From assembly GCA_003254905.1 (NCBI GenBank), contig QANU01016478.1:76333-140332 (forward strand): a stretch of DNA of 64,000 bases. Direction: 5' to 3'. Positions 37,392 to 49,906 of this stretch are shown here, piece by piece. This DNA comes from Nissolia schottii (lineage: Eukaryota; Streptophyta; Magnoliopsida; Fabales; Fabaceae). The notes beneath the pieces were generated by a model. The model ran no database searches. It was not told where the DNA came from and saw only the letters and a list, made by a program, of their open reading frames with translations. The position numbers were made by a program, and so were the translations under genes. The first letter of the stretch is position 1, and each line of letters begins with the position of its first letter.

Positions 37392-40300
37392 TCATTGCCA
37401 CTGAAAGATCGCTGATCCCCAAGTAAGGCCGGCGCCGAAGCCAGCAGCCGCAATAGTTTGCCCTGCCTTAACCTTCCCACTCCGAACCGCTTCATCTAAA
37501 GCCAAGGGAATGGAAGCCGCGCTTGTGTTACCATAGTTGGCCAAATTTGATATCACCCGTTCCGAGGGGACTTCTAACCGAGTGGCAACCGCATCGATGA
37601 TCCTCTGGTTCGCCTACACTTGTTAAGAAGCAAGGCATCATTAAGTATGCCAGGAGACATCTCTCCCAAAAGCTACCATTGTTGGGTAGAGACAAATAAA
37701 TGATTTTATATCTTAGCAGTTAACACACCCATTCAAGCAAAAGCCTTTTAGGCATGAATCATGTACGATGCATAGATCTACGTTGAGGTAAAAATCAACT
37801 AATTTTATTCAAAAAAGTAGGGGCAGCAAGAATTGAATTCTAAACCTTGTGGCCATAAAAGGTTCTGATACCATATCAAGAACAATCTCTTCCAAAAGCT
37901 TAAGCTATTAAGCAGAAGCCAATGAATGGTTTTATATCTTCAAAATATTTAACCTTAATTCCTCTAAGTAAAGATACCATCTTGAATGCTATGCATTTCT
38001 CTAGTTAACTAAAAATGAGACTCTACTTTAATCATGACTCAGTCTTAACCTGTCAACAAATTGATAATATAGCAGAGTTGTGCAGCTAGTGAACTGTTGG
38101 TAACAAAGAATGTTATCAACCTCAAGTTTCCTACTCTTAAGTTATTTGAGTAAACCTTCACTTTAGTCCTTGGATTGGAAACTGAAAGTAGGAATGAACT
38201 AGCAAGAAAATGGGAGTGGATCCTCTCACGTGGAAATTGCACATTATAAGCTCGTGCGCACATCTCTACCATTAAGTTACCTTGAAAAGGTAAAAAGTTA
38301 AAAAAGTAAAAAATCAATGGTGAGAATGTGCACATAATCTTGTCATGTGCAATTTACACGTGAGAAGATCCATTTCCCAAGAAAATAGATAAAAATGAAA
38401 GTAGTAGCTATATGTAACCCCCTGTGATGGCCCAAATCACAAGTGCATCGCAAATGAGTGCCAAGGTACATATCTGTCTGAAAATTTGCAGGTGCTCAGC
38501 AAGAAAAAAGTCCTGCTCCGTTTCATTTATAATTTGACACCTCATGCTTGTGGGTCATTGTTGTTTCCCACTTTCACTATATTTTTAATGAAATGATTGA
38601 AGTGTTAGATTGTAACAGACCAAGCCTTTTTCTTTCCTCGAGGACCACCTAAGAATTTCTGTCCATTTTGTTCATTACTCATTGCAATTTAATTCCTTAC
38701 ACTGGTGATTCAAGATTCAACCAAACCAATAGATGTTACCTGTCCCAAAAAATTACCACGACAGATTACTATAGGCAACAATGAAAAGAAGAGTAATTAT
38801 GGACAACATTCAGATGAAAGAGTTTTTTAACATTCAACAGTCATTACTCATTACCACTATCATAAAATTCCAAAGGTAGACATAATAGAAATCAGATCAC
38901 ATTTTCGCCGTACCTGATGGAGAAGTAACCAATCAATGCTGGATGCAGGTAGACCTGCCTTTTCAAGGGCGGCTTCAATTGACTGTGGAACACTTCGTAC
39001 AGCGAAGCGAAATACTTCTTTACCATTCATTTGAATACACGAATACGAAGACCGCCTTGGAGGAAAGTCTAACAATGAACCATTTGATTCCGCTGCATTA
39101 TTAGTCTCGTCTTCTTTAATTACAGCATTCAAATGCCTACACGCAGTGAAATTAGATTCTTAATCACACAACATACACGAAGAAGAAAACGGCATATAAA
39201 ATTTGAAGAGTACATACCTTTGACCATTGCCATCACTATGCAAATCAAAACCAAATAAACCATCTTCATCAATGTTGCAGGCCTGCAGTGCAAATAGAGC
39301 AATGCCATAAAGTTTAGTTTTGAAGTGTCTTCTTTCTCGTTTAAGGAAAGAAATCAGTTCACTGTCACTCTTAAGAAACAAAAAACTGGTCCAACGAAAA
39401 TGAAGGGACAGCAAACTTCATCTCAAAACTACGGAAATATCTTATTTACAATTTTGAAATGTTGGCTCAAGAATTAGCAGGGAACCTTGCTTTCCTGTTA
39501 AATTTCACACGAAAGTCTAGAAATTTTCCTTCATCTTAAACAAAGCAGATAATACAACCAATAAGCTAAATGTAATAGCCAAGAAGCAAGATTCAAATTA
39601 TTAATTGGCATTTGTTACTAATGTTAATCACTATCAGGAAGATATACATTTACCTGTACTAGTACGGCTCCGGCAGCATCCCCAAAAAGAATACAGGTCC
39701 CTCTGTCTGTCCAATCAACATATCTAGAAAGAGCATCAGCCCCAATTACTAGAACATTTTGAAATCCAGCCCCTGAATTCGCATAGGTAAAGAGAATTTA
39801 TTTTACCACATTTAGGAGATGTTAAAACCTCATTTCAACACAAAAACCAATTCATACCCCTAATGTGACTAGCTGCTGATATTAAACCCAACACAAATCC
39901 GCTACAAGCAGCTGTAATGTCATAAGACAATGGATTTCTCTTGCAGCCAAGTTGTTTTTGAATCTGAAACTCACAAGGGCAATTAAAATTTTAACAGAAG
40001 ATAAACTAACAAAAAGAAGATACCCATGCAGCCCCAGAGAAACAAGAGTAACAAACTCAGTTGGAAGAATACACTAGAGTTCTATGAAGTTAAGGGTTTA
40101 ATCATTTGGAAGATGGAGTGTGAAACATCAGAAACTGCATTTAGCAAAGGTGTCACAACATTATGTGTGCACGAAATTTTCAAAATTTCAACAGACATGT
40201 AAACAGAATAAAAACAAATTTCAGTAAAAACATACTATTGAAGGATTTATGCATCTAAAAAAGCATCAAGGGCAATTAAGAAAAGAATATGTTCCAGATG

Positions 40301-41770
40301 TCACAATTAAAGTTCTTTTCCATCTACATATGTGCTAAAGAGCTATGTTCTGTATGCTTCCTGATGCTCATAACAAAATATTAGCACCACATGCAGTTTA
40401 GTTTCGTGTTTGTGCATATTCGGGTTCACAATATTTTCCACAATGCATAAACTAAATAACATGTGTGTGGCTTCTCAATATGATACATCCTTAACTCGTA
40501 CCTGAGGAGCAGTGCCAAAAAGATCCTCTGGAGTAGATGTACACAACAATATTAGATCAACATCGTCAGGATCAACATTTGCCATCTCAAGAGCTTTCCC
40601 AGCTGCCTCTGCTGCTAAAGTCATCAAGTTATCTCTGCCTGCTAGCACAACAACATCAAGCCACAACCATGACCACACAATACAGGTTCCAACCAGATTT
40701 TAATCATAGTAGCTATATACCGTTTACCCTGCATAGCAATGCCAACAACTAACCTGAAAGAACTCGTCGTTTACGGATCCCAGTGCGTGCGGATATCCAA
40801 TCATCAGAAGTGTCAACTATTTTTGAAAGGTCGTCATTTGAAATCTGAAGAGTTGGCACTGAAGAACCACATCCAACCAACTTGCATCCCTGGCTAACAA
40901 GCCTGCAAACAAAGACTTCCTTATATGTATATAATAATAAACAAGAAAACATGAAAATTACATATCTTTCACAAAATCTAAAGCTCAACAAACAATAATT
41001 CATGAAATTGTAACAATTGTACAAGCTTATAGTGGTGGCGAGTCCATGAAAGTAAAAAAATTCCAATAGAAAAAAGGGCGTCCCAAAGAGTGTAGATGTA
41101 CACTACAAGTGGAGATGTTTTGAGGATTTGAACCCCATCACCTCTGTCACAAGATAACAACTTTATCATTGCGTCAAGACTCACCCTCTAAAGTGAACAA
41201 AAAACCAATAAACCAAAACAAATTGCAGACAAGGCACAACTATTTGCCTCAAGACATTAAAATATAAAATAGCTTCCAATTACAAAACCATGCAACGATC
41301 AGAACTGGGGAATGAATGTAACAGTATCCACAAGTGAGAACCCTAATTCCAGAGTGTGTCTCTGAACCCTCCCAAAAGACTAATCTCAACAAATAACAAG
41401 ACTATACTCACTAATCCCCTCTTTCTAATTATTTTTCACTAGCTCCTCTAACTAGCACACTATATAACAACCTAACTAACTCTTCTACTAATAGGTCCTT
41501 ACATTCACCCAAAAAAAAAAATAAGAGCTTTGGGTTAAATCAACAACACAAGGCTTGTATAAACATCAATTCATGCAAAAGGAACAAAAGGGGTTTTCCA
41601 AAATGGTGCAGAAGAGAGACCCAATGGAAAGAGTAATAAGTAAAAACATACCTGGGTATGTGAGATTGAGATTGAGAAGGTGAAACAGTGGAAGCTCCTT
41701 GACTTGCACCAAAGCACACCACTTTGGGAAGCATAAGTGAAGGAGAAAACAATGCAGATACATTTGCCAT
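37392..41770 (-). CDS. KASIII: Plastid 3-oxoacyl-ACP synthase III (KAS III), copy 2, 8 exons, 379 aa
   Basis: Exons are 41652-41770, 40754-40902, 40502-40638, 39858-39963, 39654-39772, 39218-39282, 38914-39136 and 37392-37613. Exons 1-6 and 8 match copy 1 base for base in length, and exon 7 is 6 bases shorter. The triad is Cys155 (DITAACSGF), His305 (LLLHQANQR) and Asn335 (NYGNTSAAS). It starts the fatty-acid pathway in plastids by joining acetyl-CoA to malonyl-ACP. Residues at the places where the two copies differ agree with the wider plant family here ([29 protein letters not shown]), so this is the more conserved copy. The protein ends SAIFQWQ, against SAIFQWG in copy 1. Introns are longer, mainly intron 7, which holds a MITE. 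It is an old tandem duplicate on the same strand, with the ACR11-like gene between. Confidence 0.95.
38208..38378. mobile_element. Foldback MITE, family M1, in intron 7 of KAS III copy 2
   Basis: The left end GGATCCTCTCACGTGGAAATT and right end AATTTACACGTGAGAAGATCC are inverted copies. The middle has AAGTTACCTTGAAAAGGTAAAAAG. A related element in the opposite sense lies at about 57157-57310. The element is absent from intron 7 of copy 1, so it arrived after the KAS III duplication or was lost there. Confidence 0.7.
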
Positions 41771-41899
41771 TTTTTTCCCTGATCAAAAATCAACAAAAAC
41801 AAAGGAGAAGAGAGAAAAGGAAGAGATTTTATGTGAATTGCGTCATAAAGTAAGATCCCATAAACCCAATTACAAAGATTTAACGAGTGTGAAAAGGGG

Positions 41900-43267
41900 A
41901 AAAATGGGAAAACACATCAATTGAACCCAACAGAAGTGGTGGCTAAAGGGTCGCTGGATTTAAGCGGAGATTACAAAATGGCGACACCCATCATCATCAT
42001 CGTTATAAAATAACACATAAATTAACCATTTTTCTTGTTCCAACGACTTTCGTGGCTTGTTATTTGTTGTCACTTTTCTAATTGACTATACACTTTTTTC
42101 AAATAGGTTACATGTTGACCTAATTTGTATCACCAGTACATATACTTCATATTAAATATATTTGACCTCACTATGAATACTAACTCACACAAATCTTTAT
42201 TCTACACTTAAACACGGGTGCACACACGATTTGTGTTTTTCAGTTTTCATTCGCGTGCACAAATTGTATAAGCATTTGTGTATAAAATTTATGTGATAGA
42301 ATGTACAAACATTACTTGTTTATGTTCATAAACCTTTATATGGACCATACATTCTAAAATTCATTAAACTCTTTGATGCACAAACTTTATAAGCATTTGT
42401 GCACAAACTTTATGTATTAGAATGCACAAACATTACACGTTTATGTTCACAAGTATGACATTTCACAAGTAATTGTCCACCCAAGCATCTGTAACAAATA
42501 AACCACCATTGTTAAAAGTAGACCCCATCCCTTTTGAAAGAAAACTAATATTTTATCGTCTTAATTTTATTTTAATCAATTTTCATATGATAAGAAGATC
42601 AGGATGAGGAGGATGACAATGATGAAAGGATGAAAAGATGATCATGATGAGAGAATGACGAGAATAAAAGTCATAGAACAAGGATGAGGAGGATGGGAGG
42701 ATGACAATGATAGAAAACGATGACGGAATCGAGTTCGAGATTGAGCGCTCGTTGTTTATAATTTTTGAAAACTATACAGAATACATATCTTGATAATTAA
42801 TTATATATAATTGGAGGTGTATGTACGGGTGAATGCAAATTAAGTGTACACAGATCACTTTAATTTTTCAAATTGGTGCTTGGGAGAGAGACTGTGATTA
42901 TCTCCTTTGATACAATTTTTTTGGGTCTAGAATTCGAGACTCTTTAATAAATAGATGAGATTGTCTATTACTCCATTAATCCTGAATTAGTGCTAAAATG
43001 TCTTTTGTATTGATGAATATGTGTAATTCTAGGAAAGAAAATATTGAATTATCAAATGTATCCGTAGAGATAATTTCGTCCATTTAAATAATTTTATACC
43101 ATTATCAAAAACATTAGTGTTGGATTGAAATGGAGAGAATACATAATTACTTTTGGAGCAAGAAAACTATGTGGGAGTTTAATAAAAGTGAATATTCCAT
43201 ATTTGCTTATTTAATTAAAAGTATCAAAACAATAAATTTTCTTGATTCAAATAACAACTAAGAATTC

Positions 43268-43332
<65 letters not shown>

Positions 43333-44880
43333 GGAACAACTAGGAATTTCTATAATATAAGACACGTCTTCTAAGCATTCAATGATAACAAGCATCAGGG
43401 GAAAGGAAAGTCTTGAGGTTGGTTGCTTCTGTTGCACCCAGTATTAACTAAACATTAAAAGTTTGATGGCAATACAAATTGTTCTTGTTCTCTGGTGGTG
43501 GATATGAGTGTACATTTAATCCTGGGTATCATAAGGTAAAAAAAAAAAATGAATTTATCCGCAATTATTTGTCCAAATAAAATAATACGTATGTTAACTT
43601 TAAAATAAGTGAATTATATTATTCTATTTTATATAATCATAACTCGCGATTTTTTTTTCAAGATTTTTAATAAATAACACATAATTGAATAGAATGATGC
43701 TCAACGCTTAGAAATTAATCTCAAATATTAAATGGTGAGTTTTGTAGTAATTGTAATGAATGGCACATAACTTTGAGGATCACTTGACCATTAGGACTGG
43801 GATGAGGCAGAGGGTAATTTGTCCGCCCCAAGCCCACAGTGTAAATGGAAGTGCTATAATGTATGAACTATCAAATATCAATTACTCCAATACTCCACTC
43901 TTATATGTTAGTCTTTAATTACCGGTATTTGGTAAACTTGATGATATAATTTTTTTTTCACGATAGAAAGAATCACATGCTATAGTTGAAAAATACGTGA
44001 AATTTAGGGCGGTTAACTTAATTTTAAATATATTTTGTACCTTCGTTAATATTTAATTTTTAATTTTAAAAATGATCCTATATTAATTTTTTAATAATTA
44101 AATTAAAATTATTTTATTTTTTATTTTACAATAAAAATTACTTATAAAAGAGCACACCCCTTTCTCTCTCTAATAGGTTTATCATTATTAATAGCAAGTC
44201 ACCGTCACTTCCAATTCTCCACCATCTCAATTATTCCCACCATCATACAATTTGCTATCCCTGTTGTTTTGTGTTGATTCCTTCCTTCTTCGAATCCCTT
44301 CTTCTTTGTTACTGTTTCAAAACACTTCACCAAATTAATATAGAAGAGAGGAAGAAGGAAGAAGGAAGAAAAAGACCAAGAATAATACAAAACAAAAAAA
44401 TGGAAAAAATGGTGACTTTGGTTTCCCAACATATCGGTGTGGCATTGGTTTCTCGGACTGGCAGGGAGTTGCAACAATACAGAAAAGGTCGTCGCCAAGT
44501 TGTTGGGTACCCACGGATTTGTTTGTGTCGTGGGTGTCTCTCTCTTTCTTTAGTCGTTAGGTTAAGAAAATAATCAATTTTAATATGTGACTCTGTGTGT
44601 AAAATAAAAAATAAAATAATTTTATTTATAATTATTAAAAAATTAACATGAAATTATCTTTAAAATTAAAAATTAAGAACCAATAAAGATATTAAACATA
44701 TTGGGGACTCAGTTAGCCATCGAAATTCAGCAATTATGGATGAGAATAACATATAGTGTGTGTGCTTGGTCAGTGCTTGGTCAGTGGTCACTGATTAATC
44801 AATTATGCTAACCATTAATATAGCTATAATATAGGATGTTACGTAAAGAGTAATGATATTAAAAGCACCAACTACTTTCG
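41900..44880. other. AT-rich spacer with two 121-bp direct units and an (AAT)n tract
   Basis: Units beginning GCACAAATTGTATAAGCATTTG at 42257 and GCACAAACTTTATAAGCATTTG at 42378 are 121 bp apart. An AAT trinucleotide tract runs 43268-43331. A minus-strand ORF near 44205 and its overlap are unassignable and lack splice context. No gene is supported. Confidence 0.5.
43268..43331. repeat. (AAT)n microsatellite
   Basis: About 21 AAT units without interruption. Confidence 0.95.
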
Positions 44881-45344
44881 AATGAAGAGTGACCAATTCT
44901 TTTGGTAATGATCAATTAGAGACCTTACGTGTGTGGAAGGTGTTAGGAGTAGATGCTATGAATATTAGGGTATTTTAGAGTACAGTTCTTCTACATGTAC
45001 ACCATGTTTTGATACACCATACATATACTCGTACTCATATATGGTGGGTCACATAAAATAACCACTCACTTCACTCTTATACACACTCTCACTTTCACTC
45101 ACTCGCATGTCAAAAATACGCGTATCTCAAAACCTTCCAGTTTCCACTTTCTTTTGTTTTCTCTTTTCACTCTCGTCGCTCTCATCTCTTGTCACTCTCA
45201 TCCTTCGTTCTCTCTTCACTCTCGTCAGTGTCATCTCTCATCGCTCTCTTCACTCTCGTCTCTCTTCTGCAACTCATCGTGTTCTCTACACTCTCGTACC
45301 CATATAAAAGATTATGCACTCAAATCACATATATCAGATTCTGC

Positions 45345-45875
45345 AAAATATTTAACTGTAGTTTAAGTTTTATTCAAATCTGTAAAGTTTTGTGCATGTT
45401 TGTGAAGTTTTGTGCATGTGAACTAATATTTATAAACTTTGTCCATTAAATATGTATAAATTTTGTGACCCTATTTATGTTTAAGCAAAATCACAATGTT
45501 ATAAATAATCACGTAATGTTTGTGCACTGACACTAATAATGTTTGTGCACACAGTCATATAAAGTTTGTGCACTCCAATCAGATGTCATATTCTACAAAA
45601 ATACTTAACTATACATTAAGTAATATGCATATACGTAAAATTTATGCATGAGAATGTATAAAAGTGTGTGTACACATGTATGTGAACTAATATTTATAAA
45701 GTTTGTCCATTAAAAATGTGTAAATTTTGTGAACCTATTTATGTTTGAGCAAAATCACAATGTCGTAACACAACTACATAATGATTGTGCACTGACATTG
45801 ATAATGTTTGTGCACACGATCATATAAAGTTTGTGCACTCCAATCAGATATCATATTCTGCAGAAATACTTAACT
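45345..45875. repeat. 265-bp tandem duplication
   Basis: Matching landmarks are GAACTAATATTTATAAA at 45420 and 45684, and CACTCCAATCAGAT at 45571 and 45836, giving a period of 264-265 bp. Both copies are rich in GTTTGTGCAC and TTTGTGAA words, as in the 42.2-42.5 kb repeats. Non-coding. Confidence 0.8.
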
Positions 45876-45879
45876 ATAT

Positions 45880-48800
45880 GTTCTGGTGGTTGTGGTGGTG
45901 GATTGATATTGTACTGTTCTGGTTATGGTGGATTCTGTAGCTCAGAATAGATCGTTTGAAAGGTTCGTTTGTGATCTCGTGGAGAAAATCATGTTGGAGT
46001 GTGTTTTGTTGTGATATGATTGTGTGGGAGGGAAAGTCTATTGTATTTACCTGTATATGTGTTTAAGGTGTATGTAGAGCATTTCTCTTTAGAGTGTGAG
46101 ATAAGTGTGGCATATCATAGGATAAGTAAGAATATTTATAGAAATAAATTATATGAAATAGGTACATTTATAGTAGAAGAGTATAAGTATTTTACAACAT
46201 TTATTTGTTACACAGGTCACTCTTTCATTCATTTGGAAAAATATTCTTATAAATATTTTTTTATATTATAATACATGTCACACTTATCTAATACTCTAAA
46301 ATATCTTAATATTCTTACTACTTTCATTTGCTCTCAAAAATATTATTATAAATATTCTTCCTTATCATAACACACGTGTTACTTTTATCTATTATCATCT
46401 ATGTCCAACAAAACAATTTGTAAAAACCAACCATAACTAACTTTCAGATAAGTTAGTTTTCTTTCTGTTAAGAGATAGTTTGTTAGTATAGAGGTAGTTA
46501 GTTAAGCTTGGCTGAAAGGCACACAAGGCCATGTGTGGACTCAAAACCATGTAAAAACTCACTCCTGCTACTTCTCTTAATCAAGTTCAGAACCACAGCA
46601 AGCACAATGCTCTGCTAATGGATTCAGTTTCTGTTTTCCATAACTGAATAGTTGATACTCTAGAATATTTTAATATTCCTACTATCTATTCCTAGCAGAA
46701 GGGGCAAGAGAAAAATTTTAATGTAATAAAAATCAAACGTAATTCCTTAGAAAAAGAAGTTTCATCATATTAGTAATCTATTTTATATATTAATAATGAG
46801 ATTTATTTTAATGCACTATACATGTGAAATATTTGTTGTATATTAGTTATATTTTACATTTTTATGACACTGCCAATATAATATATTTTACCTTTATATT
46901 TATATATATTACCTTATATATAAATTTATAAAATAGATAAAAAAATATCAAAAGTAACTATTTTTTTTTGTCTCTATAAAATCTTGAAACTTTTTTTTTT
47001 AATCCATACATATTTATTTAATTAATTAATAAAATAAAAATAACAAATAATGGTGAAAAACCACTTTAAAAAAAAAACCACACAAAAAATGGACAGAACC
47101 TCCCATAATCCATTGCACTCAATCTGTCCAATATTTAACAGGCACGGAGACCCACTAGTATATAAATAAATAGGTTAGTTTTTATACATTATCAATGTAA
47201 AGTATTTTATCCTATCAATTAATTATATTTTGTTTTTTATTTTATTATGGAAAATATATTGACTCATGCAATAACGAATTTAAATTAGTTAAAGTGGGAA
47301 TATCAATTTAGAGGAAAATAAGAAGAGGGAGTTTCACTAGTGGATCAATAAATTAGAAAATAGAGTCTATTTTAACTTTGAAGAGTCATTGTCCTACGAT
47401 AATTATATTCAAAGTTGAACATATAATTTAATTTTTGATATATTGTAAATGTAGAAATAGTTAACAAGATATTCAGTTAAATTATGTGTAGCCATGTCAA
47501 ATGTCAACGTAATTGTTTAATTCTCATATTCATTATATCAACAATTCTTGTATTTATATTAGTTTAAAATTATTTTAAACTAAGGATCTCATTTATCATT
47601 TTATTGATCTATGTGTGAAACCATCTCACTTTACTCTTTAACGAGCTATCATCACTTTAGAAAATCTAGAAAACCTAAGGTTTGAATTATCTTATCAAAA
47701 TTTAAACTCTTTATAATATACCTAATTGATAATGTAATATCAAAATTAATCTCTTTATATATGTTTTTAAGAGAATACCCAATTTGGTCCATCTCCATTG
47801 TTGCGAGAGATAAAGTAATCACTATTTCAAAGTTCAACATTAGGCCTTTACTATACAAAAAAAAAAAATTGACACATTAATTCGTCATTTAACTCATTAT
47901 TTCTTGACTTTACCGAAATGCACACATGAATTATAAACTCATTATTTTGACTATCTTAGCTTGTCTATAGCATAAAATGATGTTGTTTTGTTGCACTTGT
48001 CTTTGTGCCCCTACTATGTCTTTACGGTCCCTACGTGTCTCTGCGGTTCGCGGCTTCGCGCTGCTTAATTTTCTTCTATGCTTGGGCAAAATTTTGTGTA
48101 GGGTTGCGACAAAACAACGTTAACTTATGCCAGGATGGAGTTGACAAAGCCAACTTAGCAAAATAATCATCCATGTGTACACTTTGGTCAAATTACGAAA
48201 ATAGTGAATTAACTGAAGGATTAATGTGTCCACTATCTTGTATGGTGAGATGCTAAAGTTGAAACTTTCAAGTGGTGAAGGAATATTTTGTCCAAATTGG
48301 CCTGTAATCTATTCTATTTGGGGAAATAATGTGTTTTATGCGAATTTTGGTTTATAATCACTTGTGGACCATTCACCACAAAAACCAAATAAAGATTTTG
48401 GGAAGATGGGGATTACAATGTAATTCATATCTCTAACGTGGACCCTTTTAGTGAGAATGCGAGTTTGGAAAGAGATAAATTACGAATAATGCTTTGAATA
48501 AACTTAGAAATTGTGCAAATACAAGAACAAATTGATGAACAACAACAATAGTATAAGAAATGAAAAGAAAAGAACTAATCCTAAATTTGAAAGAACAGAA
48601 AGCAAGTAAATAGGAATTACTTAGTTCTTCTCCTAAACTTGAAATGTCATTGTGGACTTGTGAGTATTTGAGAATTTGCAAGGACGTGTTTCTTCCAATT
48701 TGATTCATCATCGAACGTCCTATTTATAGGCTTCAAGGTCTTCACGTATGCTTGTCACGTGTCCATCTTGCAGTTGGTACATGCTTTCGCGTCTGCATCT

Positions 48801-49730
48801 CGCTCCACTTAGCGGAAATCTCGCAAACTACTTCTCAAAAAGTGTGCACGTTCCTTTGTAACCGTCACACATTATCTGTATATGTCGCATTCTAAATAAC
48901 TCCCCTATCAAATTTGACTTCAAAAAGAGGCGCCGACAATTATTTTTCTCTACTCTATGCCCCTTTATAGGACGACGCGAAATGACTACTATTGTCAATT
49001 CTGAAAAAGTGTTAAAATCTTAGATGGGATCGCCACTTAGGTCGACAAAATGATCTTATCTTTACCACCCCTCCACCAGTTGACCATTTTATATGATTAG
49101 ACATTACTCATCCATGATTATACCATTGGGTCGCCCAAATTTGTTTTATTTAGTTGATACCCATGTTCTTTGATTAAGTTCATTTCCAATGAGATTTTTA
49201 AGGTCGACTACCATCTTTGGTTAGTAGCACCAAGATAGAGTCGCTTGGTGTGATATCATCTTGGATGACCCATTAATCATTATTGTCTTTGGACATTCTC
49301 TTGTATTTTATTTAAATACCCTTATTTCAAATTCTTGTATTTTCTCATAAATTATTTTTGATATAACAATCTCATTGGTCCCTAGACTTTTAGTGTGTGT
49401 CTATTTGATCCTTAATATAAATAAAGTGCCAAAGTATTTCCTAATTTTTTTCGGCATTGCCCTTATTAGTCCTTCCGTCCATGAGCTAAGTGATGGAGAG
49501 TGAACTCACTATTACGTTTCTGTTTAACCACCATCTCTTTTCCTAGTCATCACTTTCTCTCTTTCTTAATCATCAATGGGTCTCCTACCCACATACAAAA
49601 TGACATTGTTGTCCCGTTAGTCCCTCTATTGTAATACTTGATATCTTATTTGGCCTCCCAACATTTTTCGTTGTTGGCATTTAATCCTTCCTTTCCATGG
49701 GTGCATTAAGAACTATATTAGTACTTTATT
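45880..49730. other. AT-rich spacer upstream of LPA3
   Basis: No supported gene. A moderately GC-richer patch at about 48000-48070 (CTGCGGTTCGCGGCTTCGCG) and blocks around 48720-49260 look like transposon debris, but I cannot name a family. The region directly before 49907 should contain the LPA3 promoter; no distinct TATA box stands out. Confidence 0.45.
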
Positions 49731-49906
49731 TATATGGGACATCAAATGCGACATCAAGTAAAAGTATTGGGAGCAAAGAGGCTACCACCCCTTTTTATTC
49801 TTCCCTCACATTTATGTAGAAATAACAAGAACCCCTACGTGTTCCTATCCAAAATTGTGCTGTGTTGTGTGTTGTTGTGGTTGCCACACAAACAAACACA
49901 GTGCCA

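Noticed and set aside
26270..41770. A biosynthetic gene cluster linking KAS III and ACR11
   Set aside because: Both are housekeeping plastid functions, no tailoring enzymes or transporters are nearby, and tandem duplication explains the arrangement.
44205..44573. Opposed 97- and 100-residue frames
   Set aside because: They overlap on both strands, match no family and lack splice partners.
45107..45449. Overlapping Ser- and Leu-rich plus-strand frames
   Set aside because: Three frames overlap over a CT-rich low-complexity tract, which creates open frames without coding signal.
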